A stretch of DNA of 64,000 bases from Mariluticola halotolerans (GTDB lineage: Bacteria; Pseudomonadota; Alphaproteobacteria; Rhizobiales; Devosiaceae): NCBI RefSeq assembly GCF_021611515.1, contig NZ_CP090960.1, positions 1,922,001 to 1,986,000 on the forward strand, given 5' to 3'. Each line of letters starts with the position of its first letter. The first letter of the stretch is position 1. Shown in pieces: positions 16,535-26,219 of this stretch. Both the position numbers and the translations under genes were made by a program. The notes under the pieces were generated by a model. It was not told the origin of the DNA, searched no databases, and worked only from the letters and a program-made list of their open reading frames with translations.

Positions 16535-17482
16535 TGAAAAATACAAGCCCGCGACAATAACGAATGTGATCATCAGCGCTATGGCATAAAGCGTGATGGA
16601 CTTGCGGATATCGTTCGGCCCGAGATGACGGCGTCCTGACCCCATGGAGGGCAGGTTAAGCACTTCCCCGCCATAGGTGCGTGGGCCGCCCAGCTCGAAA
16701 TGCAAGGCGCCGGCCATGGCCGCCTCCGGCCAGCCGGCATTGGGCGACTTGTGCTTGCCTGCATCATGCAAAACCGCTTTCAGCGCCGCTCGCGCCGAGG
16801 CACCGGGTGTGATAATGGCGGCAAGACAGAACAGCATGGCGGTGAGGCGCGCCGGCACCCAATTGACCACGTCATCAGTTTTTGCACTGGCCCAGCCAAA
16901 ATCGGCATAGCGGGCATTAAGATGCCCCACCATGGAATCGGCGGTGTTGATCGCCTTGTAAACGGCGATACCGGGCAGGCCAAAAATCAGCAGCCAGAAC
17001 AAGGGCGCGATCACCCCGTCGGAAGCATTCTCGGCGAGGGTTTCAATAGCGGCGCGCGCGACTTCAGCTTCATCAAGCGCTTTGGTATCGCGCCCCACAA
17101 TGTGGCTTACCGCCTCGCGGCCGCGCAGGAGCGACCCCTCAAGCCCATAGGCAACAGCACTGACGGCCTGGGCCAATTGCCTGTGCGCCAGAAACACAGA
17201 TCCCAGCAGCGCTTCGATGACCCAGCCAAAGGGCAAGCGATGTAGCAGCAGGCTTATGGCGAGGGTGAGCAGCACGGTTATGGCACAGAGGACGGCCAGC
17301 ATGATGATCCCTGCCCGGCGCCGGGTTTTCGCCGCCGCAGCGTCATCATTCATATGCCTGTCAAACAGGTCAATCAGCGCGCCCATCCATTGTACTGGAT
17401 GGCCGATATGGCGCTGCAGCAGGGCCGGATAACCAAGGAGCGGCTCGGCGATGAGAGCGACCAGCCCGATCAGCATGTTCAT
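16526..17482 (-). CDS. cobD: Adenosylcobinamide-phosphate synthase (CbiB/CobD)
   Basis: 318 residues with several membrane helices. It attaches the aminopropanol arm to adenosylcobyric acid. Family motifs visible: GHPVQWMG near the N-terminus, ETLAENASDGVIAPLFW, YKAINTADSMVGH, and near the C-terminus GWPEAAMAGAL and LGGPRTYGGE. The start overlaps the cobQ stop by 4 nt (ATGA). It is the last gene of cobA-cobB-cobQ-cobD. Confidence 0.95.
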   Translation of the reverse strand: MNMLIGLVALIAEPLLGYPALLQRHIGHPVQWMGALIDLFDRHMNDDAAAAKTRRRAGIIMLAVLCAITVLLTLAISLLLHRLPFGWVIEALLGSVFLAHRQLAQAVSAVAYGLEGSLLRGREAVSHIVGRDTKALDEAEVARAAIETLAENASDGVIAPLFWLLIFGLPGIAVYKAINTADSMVGHLNARYADFGWASAKTDDVVNWVPARLTAMLFCLAAIITPGASARAALKAVLHDAGKHKSPNAGWPEAAMAGALHFELGGPRTYGGEVLNLPSMGSGRRHLGPNDIRKSITLYAIALMITFVIVAGLYFSII

Positions 17483-18960
17483 GCGCTCAGCCCGCCGACA
17501 GGACCGGCAAGCGCCAGCACTTGATCAAGATCGAGATGGGTCTCGATATGCGCGGCAAGAGCATCAAGGACGGCATCAATACTGCTTTCGTAATTCAGGT
17601 CAGCATCCGCCCTGGCCCCCAACCGTTCCAGAAAGGTTTTGCGAAACCCGTCGGCGGCGAACAGCCCATGCAGGTAAGTGCCCATGATGTGCCCATTTTC
17701 AGAAAGCGCCCCTTCAGGTTTGCCGCCAACATGGGAGAACGGGCGCAAGGCGTCTGCACCGGTGCTGACGCCCATATGCATGTGATAGCCGCTTAGAGCG
17801 GCGCCGGAACGGGTTTCCGTCGCGTGCTCGATCCGCAATTGTTTTTGCGGCGCCAGTATGGTTGCGATATCGAGCAGACCGAGGCCTGCAGTGATTCCCG
17901 GTGCGCCTTCGACACCATCTGGATCGGCTATTGTGCGGCCCAGCATCTGATAACCGCCGCAAATTCCGAGTACGGCCCCACCGGCGCGGACATGGGCGAG
18001 AATATCAATATCCCAGCCTTCGTGACGGACCTGTTCCATATCGGCGCGGGTGGATTTTGAGCCCGGCAGGATGATCAGGTTGGCATTGCGCGGCAATGGG
18101 TTGCCGGGTTGGATAAGCTCCACACGCACACCCGGCTCTGCGCGCAGCGGATCCAGATCATCAAAATTGGCAATACGGGCCAGCCGGGGCACCGCAATGA
18201 GAAAGTCACCCTCGCCACTGCGTAGATTATCGTCGAGCGCCAGCACATCTTCAGCCGGCAATTTGGCCGCATCGGCGAAAAATGGTAATGGTCCGAGGCA
18301 GACGCGTCCGGTCTTTTCCGCAATGAACTGCCGCCCGGTTTCAAACAAGGCGGGATCCCCCTGGAATTTATTGATCAGGGAAGCGACCACTAGGTCGGCA
18401 TCGTCGGGATCGATCACCGCCAAGGTGCCGATGATTGCGGCGATGACGCCGCCGCGCTGGATATCACCGCAAAGGACTACCGGCACATTCGCAGCACGGG
18501 CAAAGCCGAAATTGGCCAGATCATTGTGGCGCAGATTAACTTCGGAGGCGCTGCCTGCCCCCTCGACGATAATCAGGTCGGCCGTGTCGGCCAGTTCGTT
18601 GAACGCTGCGAGCACATCGGGCATAAAACGGGCGCGGGTGGCGAAATAATCGCGGGCGCTCATTGAGGCAACCCGCTGACCGCGGACGATGACCTGCGCG
18701 CCGGTCTCCTGCTCGGGTTTCAGCAGGACCGGGTTCATCGCCGTCACTGGCGCCCGCCCGGCAGCACGCGCCTGCAGCGCCTGGGCCCGACCGATCTCGC
18801 CGCCATCGGCGGTAACGGCAGCATTATTGGACATGTTCTGTGGCTTGAATGGTGCGACCTTGATGCCACGATTGGCGAAGGCGCGGCAAAGACCCGCCAC
18901 CACCATCGATTTACCGACATCGGACCCGGTGCCCATGATCATGAGGGCGCGGGTGCTCAT
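17479..18960 (-). CDS. cobQ: Cobyric acid synthase, glutamine-hydrolysing
   Basis: 493 residues. It amidates the b, d, e and g side chains of adenosylcobyrinic a,c-diamide. The N-terminal P-loop-like ATP site reads GTGSDVGKS (10-18); the C-terminal glutamine amidotransferase domain has the nucleophile Cys334 in GICGGYQMLG and the His in GTYLHGLF. The length is normal for the family. It overlaps cobB upstream and cobD downstream by 4 nt each. Confidence 0.96.
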   Translation of the reverse strand: MSTRALMIMGTGSDVGKSMVVAGLCRAFANRGIKVAPFKPQNMSNNAAVTADGGEIGRAQALQARAAGRAPVTAMNPVLLKPEQETGAQVIVRGQRVASMSARDYFATRARFMPDVLAAFNELADTADLIIVEGAGSASEVNLRHNDLANFGFARAANVPVVLCGDIQRGGVIAAIIGTLAVIDPDDADLVVASLINKFQGDPALFETGRQFIAEKTGRVCLGPLPFFADAAKLPAEDVLALDDNLRSGEGDFLIAVPRLARIANFDDLDPLRAEPGVRVELIQPGNPLPRNANLIILPGSKSTRADMEQVRHEGWDIDILAHVRAGGAVLGICGGYQMLGRTIADPDGVEGAPGITAGLGLLDIATILAPQKQLRIEHATETRSGAALSGYHMHMGVSTGADALRPFSHVGGKPEGALSENGHIMGTYLHGLFAADGFRKTFLERLGARADADLNYESSIDAVLDALAAHIETHLDLDQVLALAGPVGGLSA

Positions 18961-20240
18961 GTCTGACTTCCCACATCAATAACATGGGCATAGGAACCGC
19001 AGACACGCCCCACCACCTGCCCCATGGGCCGTAACCGGGTGCCCATGGCATCACTGGCAGAGAATAGCTGGGCGCCAGTGGCGTCGGTTTCGCTCGAATA
19101 ATGAAATTCATGGCCGGTGAGAGCGGCGGCGAAAGGCAATGGCCCCTGATGGCGGAGATAACGATAGCCCAACATACGGCGTGGTTGATCAATGGTGCTC
19201 GATTGCGGCAGAAGACCCGTCATTTTGAATGCCTTGCCTTCGGCATTGGTGAGGAATTTGCCAAGCACCATATAGCCACCACATTCCCCGTAGATCAGCG
19301 CACCGCGATCGCGGGCGGCGACCATACCGTGATGAAAGCGCTTGGCAGCCGCCAATTTGGCGGCATGCAATTCGGGATAGCCGCCGGGGAGGAAGATGGC
19401 GTCGGCATCGGGTTTCGGCGCTTCATCGGCCAAAGGCGAAAAGAACGAAATTTCCGCCCCGGCATTGCTCCAGTCGCGGAGCCAATGCTCATAAAGAAAT
19501 GCAAAAGCAGCATCGTGGGCAATGGCGATGCGCTGGCCGAGCGGTGGCAGCCGCATGGCATTACCCGTGGGCGGCAATGGCCGGGCAAGCGCGGCCAATT
19601 GTTCGATATCCAGCCCCGCCGACACGGTTTTTGCCGCTTCGGCAATCATTGCCTCAGCGTTGTCGATTTCGCCGGGCAGGACAAGACCCAGATGACGCCC
19701 GGGCACATTCAAGGCCTCGTTGCGGCGAATGGCACCCGCACACGCAATACCGACTTCTTCCAGCGCCATGCGCAACATGGTTTCATGCCGGTCGCTGGCG
19801 ACCCGGTTTAAAAGCACACCTGCGACGTTTACATCGCCCCGGAACCGGACAAAGCCGCTGGCGATAGCGGCGACGGACTGCGCCATATGGCTGCAGTCGA
19901 TGACCAGCAAAACCGGCAGGTCGAGCGCTGCCGCAAGATCGCCCGTTGACCCTTTGCCACCCAGCGCTCCATCGAACAGCCCCATCACCCCCTCGATGAT
20001 GACCAGATCTGCATCCTCAGCCTGTTTGCCAACCAGTGCCTGCAAGCGCTTCTGGCTCATCGCCCAGGGATCGAGATTGATCGACGGCTTGCGGGCTGCA
20101 CGACCGAGATAGGCTGGATCAATATAGTCCGGCCCCGTTTTGGCCGGGGCAACTACAACGCCCATATCGGCCAAAGCGCGGCAAAGCCCAAGCGTGACCA
20201 AGGTCTTGCCAGACCCTGAATGCGGGGCGGCAATAATCAT
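18957..20240 (-). CDS. cobB: Cobyrinate a,c-diamide synthase
   Basis: 427 residues from the ATG. It amidates carboxylates a and c of hydrogenobyrinic or cobyrinic acid with glutamine and ATP. The N-terminus MIIAAPHSGSGKT is the family ATP site; the amidotransferase Cys is in YGECGGYMVLG and a His in TGHEFHYSE-like context (HEFHYSSE). I prefer this ATG because the family normally begins right at this motif; a TTG seven codons upstream overlaps the cobA stop. The presence of both CobB and CobQ gives full amidation capacity. Confidence 0.95.
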   Translation of the reverse strand: MIIAAPHSGSGKTLVTLGLCRALADMGVVVAPAKTGPDYIDPAYLGRAARKPSINLDPWAMSQKRLQALVGKQAEDADLVIIEGVMGLFDGALGGKGSTGDLAAALDLPVLLVIDCSHMAQSVAAIASGFVRFRGDVNVAGVLLNRVASDRHETMLRMALEEVGIACAGAIRRNEALNVPGRHLGLVLPGEIDNAEAMIAEAAKTVSAGLDIEQLAALARPLPPTGNAMRLPPLGQRIAIAHDAAFAFLYEHWLRDWSNAGAEISFFSPLADEAPKPDADAIFLPGGYPELHAAKLAAAKRFHHGMVAARDRGALIYGECGGYMVLGKFLTNAEGKAFKMTGLLPQSSTIDQPRRMLGYRYLRHQGPLPFAAALTGHEFHYSSETDATGAQLFSASDAMGTRLRPMGQVVGRVCGSYAHVIDVGSQT

Positions 20241-20253
20241 CCCTGTGGCAGAA

Positions 20254-21099
20254 CTATCCAATCCGGTTCTCTCTCAACGCGTCCTGATACCAATCCAGTG
20301 TCTGGCGATAATCAACAACCGGCCCCAAAACCACAATGGCCGGCGTGGGTATATCATCCCGTGCTGCCAGGTCCGCCGCCTGTCCCAGCGTTGCCGTGAT
20401 CACCGATTGCTCGGGCAATGCCGCATTGGAGACAATGGCCAGACGGTCATCCGCCTGCCGACCTGCTGCAAGCAGCTTTTCAGCAATGGAGCCGAGATGT
20501 TTAACGGCCATATACATGACAATGACCGGCGTCGCATTGGCAATCGCCGCCCAATCAACCGATTGCGGCACGCCGCCATGCTCGTCATGGCCGGTGAGAA
20601 AAATCACCGCATGATTGGCATCACGATGGGTTGCGGGAATACCGGCATAGGCCAGCCCGCCAATCCCGGCAGAAATGCCCGGCACGATACGGAACTTGAT
20701 CCCGGCCCGGTGCAGCGCGCCCGCCTCTTCGCCGCCGCGACCGAACATGAATGGATCACCGCCCTTGAGGCGCAAGACCCGTTTGCCCTGTTGCGCCAGT
20801 TCGATAATGCGCAGGGAAATATCGGTCTGTTTGGGCGAGGGTTTGCCGCCGCGTTTACCGGCATGGATTTTCTCCGCCCGCGGATTGGCCAAAGCGAGCA
20901 ACTCTGGCGAGACCAGTGCGTCATAAACAATGACATCTGCTTTGCCCAGCGCATGATAGCCCATGAGCGAGATCAGGCCCGGTGCACCGGGTCCAGCCCC
21001 AACCAGCCAGACCGTGCCGGGGGCGAATTTCGGGAAATCCAGTGCGTCCAGACGGGCGAAGTGCTGGCGCGCAAACAGGTTTTTCAACCACGTGATCAT
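20254..21099 (-). CDS. cobA: Uroporphyrinogen-III C-methyltransferase
   Basis: 281 residues, a stand-alone SUMT of the tetrapyrrole methylase family: VWLVGAGPGAPGLISL, YDALV, RLKGGDPFMFGRGGEE and VPGISAG are all intact. It makes precorrin-2 from uroporphyrinogen III using two S-adenosylmethionine. An extra 28-residue N-terminal leader (LKNLFARQHFARLDALDFPK) precedes the fold. AGGGGGA stands just upstream of the ATG. It heads the cobA-cobB-cobQ-cobD operon and is divergent from cbiD with 47 bp between starts. Confidence 0.95.
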   Translation of the reverse strand: MITWLKNLFARQHFARLDALDFPKFAPGTVWLVGAGPGAPGLISLMGYHALGKADVIVYDALVSPELLALANPRAEKIHAGKRGGKPSPKQTDISLRIIELAQQGKRVLRLKGGDPFMFGRGGEEAGALHRAGIKFRIVPGISAGIGGLAYAGIPATHRDANHAVIFLTGHDEHGGVPQSVDWAAIANATPVIVMYMAVKHLGSIAEKLLAAGRQADDRLAIVSNAALPEQSVITATLGQAADLAARDDIPTPAIVVLGPVVDYRQTLDWYQDALRENRIG

Positions 21100-21146
21100 T
21101 GCATCCCCCTGTTCGCCCGGCTCTTTGGCCCGTATAGAACGTTATC

Positions 21147-22250
21147 ATGAATAAGCCCGAACAAGAGACCGGACCAGATGGCAGCGCGCTGCGGCGCGGC
21201 TGGACCACGGGCGCGTGCGCCACGGCGGCGGTCAAATCGGCGCTGAGCGCGCTGTTGGGCGGCGATTTCATCGACCCTGTCAGCATTCATCTGCCCGGCG
21301 GGCAGGAACCGGCCTTTGCCCTGGCGCGCGAGGCGCGGGGCGCGGACTGGGCCGAGGCCGGCATTATCAAGGATGCGGGCGACGATCCCGATGTCACCCA
21401 TGGCGCGACGATTATCGCCCGGGTGACGCGCGGCGCTTTGGGCGCTGGCATCAGTTTTCTTGCGGGGTCCGGCGTCGGCACGGTGACCAAGCCCGGCCTG
21501 CCGCTGGCCGTGGGCGAACCGGCGATCAATCCGGTGCCACGCAAAATGATGAGCGAAGCGGTCACCGCCCTTTGCACGCAATTTCAGGTGCCCCCGGATA
21601 TCGCGATTGCGATCTCGGTGCCCGATGGCGCAAAGATCGCCGAAAAAACCTGGAACCCGCGCCTCGGCATTCTGGGGGGCATATCCATTCTTGGCACCAC
21701 CGGCATTGTCATTCCCTATTCCTGCGCGGCCTGGATTCATTCGATCCATCGCGGGGTCGATGTGGCGCGGGCCATGGGGCTGGACCATGTGGTCGGCGCG
21801 ACCGGTGACGCCTCGGAACGGGCCGCCCGTGCCCGGCTTGGCTTGCCGGAAGAAGCCTATCTCGATATGGGCGATTTCGTTGGCGGCATGCTCAAATATG
21901 TCCGCCAGCATCCGGTTCGCCGGGTGACCATTGCCGGCGGCTTTGCCAAGCTGAGCAAGCTGGCGCAGGGCGCGCTCGACCTGCATTCGGCGCGCGGAAC
22001 CGTCGATCTCAATCAATTGGCCGAGATGCTGACTGCCCTTGGGGCGACGCCGGATCTGGTATCCGCCGCCCGCACCGCCAATACGGCCAACGAGGTGCTG
22101 CAATTGAGCCAGAAGGCCGGCCTGCCGCTGGCGGAGGCCGTCGCAAAAGCCGCCCAACTGGCAGCCCAAAAAATCCTGCGCGACGAGACTATCAGCGTCG
22201 GCATATTGATTACCGACCGTGCCGGGCAGATCGTGGCGGAGGCTGGCTGA
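21147..22250 (+). CDS. cbiD: Cobalt-precorrin-5B C1-methyltransferase
   Basis: 367 residues of the CbiD family: LRRGWTTGACATAAVKSA at the N-terminus, GIVIPYSCAAWIHSI in the centre and TIAGGFAKLSKLAQG further on. CbiD methylates C1 during ring contraction in the anaerobic route; in aerobic organisms the analogous step uses CobF, which is not in this window. CbiD may replace CobF here (inference). It is followed by cobK after 3 nt. The start is the first ATG; the ribosome site is weak. Confidence 0.94.
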   Translation: MNKPEQETGPDGSALRRGWTTGACATAAVKSALSALLGGDFIDPVSIHLPGGQEPAFALAREARGADWAEAGIIKDAGDDPDVTHGATIIARVTRGALGAGISFLAGSGVGTVTKPGLPLAVGEPAINPVPRKMMSEAVTALCTQFQVPPDIAIAISVPDGAKIAEKTWNPRLGILGGISILGTTGIVIPYSCAAWIHSIHRGVDVARAMGLDHVVGATGDASERAARARLGLPEEAYLDMGDFVGGMLKYVRQHPVRRVTIAGGFAKLSKLAQGALDLHSARGTVDLNQLAEMLTALGATPDLVSAARTANTANEVLQLSQKAGLPLAEAVAKAAQLAAQKILRDETISVGILITDRAGQIVAEAG

Positions 22251-22253
22251 GCC

Positions 22254-22985
22254 ATGAAGGTATTGATTTTCGGCGGCACCGGCGAAGCGCGCGATCTGGC
22301 AAACCGCCTGGTCTTTCTTGGCCATGAGGTTACCACATCGCTGGCCGGGCGCACGCTGGAACCGCTGCTGCCGCAAGGAGAATTGCGGGTCGGCGGCTTT
22401 GGCGGCGTCGACGCGCTCAAGGTATTTTTTGCGACAAACGGTTTCGATTGGGTGGTCGACGCCACCCATCCCTTTGCCGAAAACATGTCGGCCCAATTGG
22501 TTGATGCTGCCGAATTGGCCGGTGTGCCCTTGCTGCGTCTGCTGCGTCCGGCATGGGAGAAGCCGAGCGGCGCTGCGTGGGTCGATGTGGCCGATATCGC
22601 TTCGGCGTTTGCCCTGATCCCCGAGGGCGCTGTGGTTTTGATCACCAGCGGTCATGACGGGCTCGACCATTGTGCGGCGCAGAAGACCAGCCGGTTTGTG
22701 GTGCGCCTGATTGAAACCCCCAAGGCCGCGCTGCCGGGTAATTGCACGCTGCTGATCGCTCGCCCGCCCTATACGTTTGACGGCGAGATGGCGCTGATGC
22801 GCGCGCAGGGCATTACCCATATGATCGCCAAAAATGCCGGCGGCATGCAGACCCGTGCCAAGATCGACGCGGCGGCAGCGCTTGATGTCGTCACGCTCAT
22901 GATCGGACGCCAGCCGCTGCCGGCAGCCCGCGAAGTTTCCAGTGTCGATCAGGCGCTGGCCGTGCTTCAAGAGGCGCGCTCCTGA
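22254..22985 (+). CDS. cobK: Precorrin-6A reductase
   Basis: 243 residues of the CobK/CbiJ family: MKVLIFGGTGEARDLA is the nucleotide-binding start, then VVDATHPFAENMS, ITSGHDGLDH-like region and MIAKNAGG near the C-terminus. It reduces precorrin-6A with NADPH. Three bases separate it from the cbiD stop. The last 19 bp overlap the 3' end of cobM on the opposite strand, so the two operons are tail-to-tail with no room for a terminator. Confidence 0.94.
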   Translation: MKVLIFGGTGEARDLANRLVFLGHEVTTSLAGRTLEPLLPQGELRVGGFGGVDALKVFFATNGFDWVVDATHPFAENMSAQLVDAAELAGVPLLRLLRPAWEKPSGAAWVDVADIASAFALIPEGAVVLITSGHDGLDHCAAQKTSRFVVRLIETPKAALPGNCTLLIARPPYTFDGEMALMRAQGITHMIAKNAGGMQTRAKIDAAAALDVVTLMIGRQPLPAAREVSSVDQALAVLQEARS

Positions 22986-23755
22986 GGCTTTTTCTTCTTG
23001 CCCTTGTTGCGCAGCACATGGGCAAATTCGGCATCATAGAGACGGCTGTCGCGGAATTTCTTGGCCCCGAAGACATGGCCGACAAAGATCAGCGCCGTGC
23101 GGGTGATCTTTTCTTCGCGCACCCTTTGGCGCATTTCGGCGAGGGTCGTGTGGATGATCTCCTCATCCGGCCAGGTGGCCCGATAAATGATCACCACCGG
23201 ACAATCGGCCCCGTAATGGGGCGTCAGCGCCTGTTCGACATAGGCCAGGTTGCGAATGGAGAGGTGAATGGCCAGCGTCGCCTTGGACGCCCCCAATAGT
23301 TCAAGCCGTTCGCTATCGGGCACGGATGAGGCCTTGCCCGAGGTGCGGGTGATGATCACCGTCTGGGCGATTTCGGGCAGGGTCAGCTCGGTCGCCAGCC
23401 GGGCCGCGGCCCCGGCAAAGGCGGGCACGCCGGGCACCACTTCATAAGGGATATCGAGATCATCGAGCCGGCGCATCTGTTCGGCAACCGCGCCATAAAG
23501 CGACGGGTCGCCGGAATGGACGCGGGCGACATCCTCGTCCCGCTCATGGGCCGCTGCCATATCGGCGATGATATCGCTGAGATGCATGGGCGCGGTGTCC
23601 TTGACCACCGCCCCCTCGGGCGCGGCCGCCACGATTTCGCTGGGCACCAGCGACCCGGCATAAAGACAGACTGGGCAGCGCTCAATCAGTTTCAGGCCGC
23701 GCACGGTGATCAGGTCGGCAGCGCCGGGACCGGCGCCGATGAAATAGACGGTCAT
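22967..23755 (-). CDS. cobM: Precorrin-4 C11-methyltransferase
   Basis: 262 residues, tetrapyrrole methylase: VYFIGAGPGAADLITVRG, CLYAGSLVP, HSGDPSLYGAVAEQMRRL and VVPGVPAFAG are typical of CobM/CbiF. The C-terminus carries a basic tail (RNKGKKKKPQERAS) that overlaps cobK in opposite direction. The ATG overlaps the cbiG-cobJ stop by 4 nt. It is the last gene of the cbiX-cobH-cobL-cobI-cbiG/cobJ-cobM operon. Confidence 0.95.
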   Translation of the reverse strand: MTVYFIGAGPGAADLITVRGLKLIERCPVCLYAGSLVPSEIVAAAPEGAVVKDTAPMHLSDIIADMAAAHERDEDVARVHSGDPSLYGAVAEQMRRLDDLDIPYEVVPGVPAFAGAAARLATELTLPEIAQTVIITRTSGKASSVPDSERLELLGASKATLAIHLSIRNLAYVEQALTPHYGADCPVVIIYRATWPDEEIIHTTLAEMRQRVREEKITRTALIFVGHVFGAKKFRDSRLYDAEFAHVLRNKGKKKKPQERAS

Positions 23756-25518
23756 TGGGCGGCCTCGGCTTTGCGTTGATAACCTCTTGGGGTGAATGTG
23801 ATCATATTGCCGTCGCCGCGCGTGAAGGCTTTCGATTGCGACGACCCGATCAGCACAATGGTCAGCATGTCGATTTCTTCGGTATTGAGCGCATCGAGGC
23901 GGATTACCCGCACCTCCTCTTCCGGACGGCCGAGGCTTTTCGCGATGATCACCGGGGTTTCGGGCGGGCGGTGGGCCAGGAACACCTGTTTGGCTTTTTC
24001 GACCAGATCGACGCGCCGCATGGAGCGCGGGTTATAAAAGGCGGTGACGAAATCACCCAGCGCCGCCGCGTCGAGGCGCTTGAGAATATCGGCACGCGGG
24101 GTCAGCAGGTCGCTAAGCGAGATACAGCAGAAATCATGGCCGATCAAAGCGCCAGCGCGGGCCGAGGCCATCTGGAAGGCGGAAATGCCGGGATGGCTTT
24201 CAACCATGACCCGCTGTGCCGCCGGGCTGACGGCACGCGTTCCAGTCGCCTGCAATAATTCAAACACCAGCGCCGCCATGGCGTAAATCTGCGCGTCACC
24301 GGAACAGATCAGCGCCACCGACTTGCCGTTAGCGGCCAGTTCCAGCGCATGGCGCACGCGCGGTTCCTCGTCGCCAAGGCCGAAACGGTGTTCAACCTGA
24401 CCGGTTTTCAAATCATCGACCAGATCGAGATAGAGCCCGTACCCGACCCAGTCCGTTGTGCGCTCCAATGCAGCAACAGCCGAAGTCGTGCGCTGCATCG
24501 CTTCACCGGGGCCGATGCCGACCAGATGCAATTCGCCGCGCCTGCCGCCAAAATGGGCCGCTTCAATCGGCTCTGGCGCGATACCGATAGCGCAGGTGAC
24601 CTTCTTTGATTTGTGTTTCGGCACCAGCAAACTGCCTGCCTTGATGGCAGCGGCTTCGGCCACGCCCGGCGTGCCAACTTCGGCCCGCACGATTTCGGAA
24701 GGATTGGGCAGACGGTCCGCTTCCTCTGCCAGTTCTTCAGCACTGAACAGGCGCAGCGGCACATTGAAATGGGCGGCCACGGCGTTCAATGCGGTCTCGT
24801 CGGATTTGAGATCAATGGTGGCAATGGCGGCGAGGCTTTGCGGGGCCAGACCATTTTCCTGCAACACGGTTTGCAGCAGTTCGATCGCCTCTGCTGCATC
24901 GACACCGCGTTCGCAGCCCATGCCGGCAATCAGGGTTTGTGGATGATAGGTCAGGGTATCCCCCGCGCGCTTCTCGCTGACCGTGATGGCAACAGTCCCG
25001 TTTTCGACCAGAGGATAACCGGCCTCTTCCAGCCAGGGCGCATGCCCGGTCAAGGCTATGGCCGCGCCATTGAGCAGGGCGGCCATGGCGGATTTTGCGG
25101 TCTCGGGATTGGCGAGGACATAGCCGGGCGGCGGCTCGTCGAGCCCGCGCGAAAAGCGGCTGTCCGACGCGGTGGTTGGCGCGGCGGTGCCGCCCAGCTG
25201 GATGGCGATGTCATGAGCCATATGGTTGGCGCCGTGATGCCCGCCCAAAAGCGGCACCACATGCTTGCCATCGGCGGAGACGGCGATCACCGGTGGCTCG
25301 TTGTGCTTATCCCCAAGATACGGCGCCAGCAGGCGGATCAGGATACCGGCGGCACAGACGCCGATGATTGGCACTCTTTCGCGAAACAGGCGCGGCAGCA
25401 ATTCCGCTGCCCCCTCGCCCGCTGGCCCGCAGGCATGGACGCGCCCGCCGGTCAGTGTGGCGATGCGGCTGGCGGTCGCAGCGCTGGCAGTAGTGAAAAT
25501 GATAATGGCCGGCGTCAT
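23752..25518 (-). CDS. cobJ: Fused CbiG-like / precorrin-3B C17-methyltransferase (CobJ)
   Basis: 588 residues with two units. Residues 1 to about 325 are CbiG-like: an N-terminal domain (IIGVCAAGILIRLLAPYL, LLGGHHGANHMA) and a CobE/CbiG C-terminal domain (GMGCERGVDAAEAIELL). Residues about 330-588 are CobJ: LHLVGIGPGEAMQRT, GYGLYLDLV, ICSGDAQIYAMAAL, FYNPRSMRR. CbiG opens the lactone and releases acetaldehyde in the anaerobic route; CobJ methylates C17 with ring contraction. The ATG overlaps the cobI stop by 4 nt, which decides the start over a frame nine codons longer. Fusion of these two is known; whether the CbiG part is active here is open. Confidence 0.92.
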   Translation of the reverse strand: MTPAIIIFTTASAATASRIATLTGGRVHACGPAGEGAAELLPRLFRERVPIIGVCAAGILIRLLAPYLGDKHNEPPVIAVSADGKHVVPLLGGHHGANHMAHDIAIQLGGTAAPTTASDSRFSRGLDEPPPGYVLANPETAKSAMAALLNGAAIALTGHAPWLEEAGYPLVENGTVAITVSEKRAGDTLTYHPQTLIAGMGCERGVDAAEAIELLQTVLQENGLAPQSLAAIATIDLKSDETALNAVAAHFNVPLRLFSAEELAEEADRLPNPSEIVRAEVGTPGVAEAAAIKAGSLLVPKHKSKKVTCAIGIAPEPIEAAHFGGRRGELHLVGIGPGEAMQRTTSAVAALERTTDWVGYGLYLDLVDDLKTGQVEHRFGLGDEEPRVRHALELAANGKSVALICSGDAQIYAMAALVFELLQATGTRAVSPAAQRVMVESHPGISAFQMASARAGALIGHDFCCISLSDLLTPRADILKRLDAAALGDFVTAFYNPRSMRRVDLVEKAKQVFLAHRPPETPVIIAKSLGRPEEEVRVIRLDALNTEEIDMLTIVLIGSSQSKAFTRGDGNMITFTPRGYQRKAEAAQ

Positions 25519-26219
25519 GCCCATGCCTCCCGGCCTTTGTAACAAAGAATTGTCGAAAAATAGGGCCGCGTGTCGGCGGCGAAATCGCGTAAAGGGGTGA
25601 TGCGCTGCTGGTCGCTGCTGGCGTGCTCAATCACCATCGCGGCCCCGGCATGACCGGTGTCTTCCAGGAGCGCGCGGATGCGGTCAAAATGCCGCCCGAC
25701 CTTGATGATCGCCACCGCTTCGGCCCCGGTCAGTTCCGCGCGGAGGATTGCATCTTCCAGCGGGGCCGGCAGCACTTTGAGCACTTCATTGCGCGCGGCG
25801 AGCGGGCGGCCAATGGCGGCGGCAGTCGCTGTCAGCGAGGTAATCCCCGGGATCACCCGCACCTCGGCCTGGCCGGCAATGCGGGTCAGTAAATACATGG
25901 CCGAACCGTAAAACAGCGGATCGCCTTCGCAGAGATAGGCCACGTCCTGCCCCGCTTCGAGATAAGTCATGATCTCTTGGGCCACGGCATCATAGGCGGC
26001 CTGCGCCGGCCCGCGTTCGGTGGCCATGGGGATATCGGCGGGCAGCAAGTGCGCTTTTGGGTTGAGATGGCTTTCGGCAATGCGATAGCTCAGCGACGGT
26101 TCCCCCGATTTTTGCGGAAAGGCGATGACGGCAACCGCGCCGAGAATGCGGACCGCTTTCAGGGTCAACAATTCCGGATCGCCCGGCCCGGTGCCAACAA
26201 GATAGAGAATGCCGCTCAT
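25515..26219 (-). CDS. cobI: Precorrin-2 C20-methyltransferase
   Basis: 234 residues: ILYLVGTGPGDPELLTLKAVR, YLCEGDPLFYGSAMYLL and VIPGITSLTATAAA identify CobI/CbiL. It methylates C20 of precorrin-2, the branch point to cobalamin. The chosen ATG overlaps the cobL stop by 4 nt; a frame nine codons longer overlaps cobL more and lacks support. It lies between cobL and cbiG-cobJ in the operon. Confidence 0.95.
   Translation of the reverse strand: MSGILYLVGTGPGDPELLTLKAVRILGAVAVIAFPQKSGEPSLSYRIAESHLNPKAHLLPADIPMATERGPAQAAYDAVAQEIMTYLEAGQDVAYLCEGDPLFYGSAMYLLTRIAGQAEVRVIPGITSLTATAAAIGRPLAARNEVLKVLPAPLEDAILRAELTGAEAVAIIKVGRHFDRIRALLEDTGHAGAAMVIEHASSDQQRITPLRDFAADTRPYFSTILCYKGREAWA

Noticed and set aside
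21096-22970. Minus-strand frame of 624 codons opposite cbiD and cobK
   Set aside because: The plus strand carries two clear enzymes here; the antisense frame has no family motifs.
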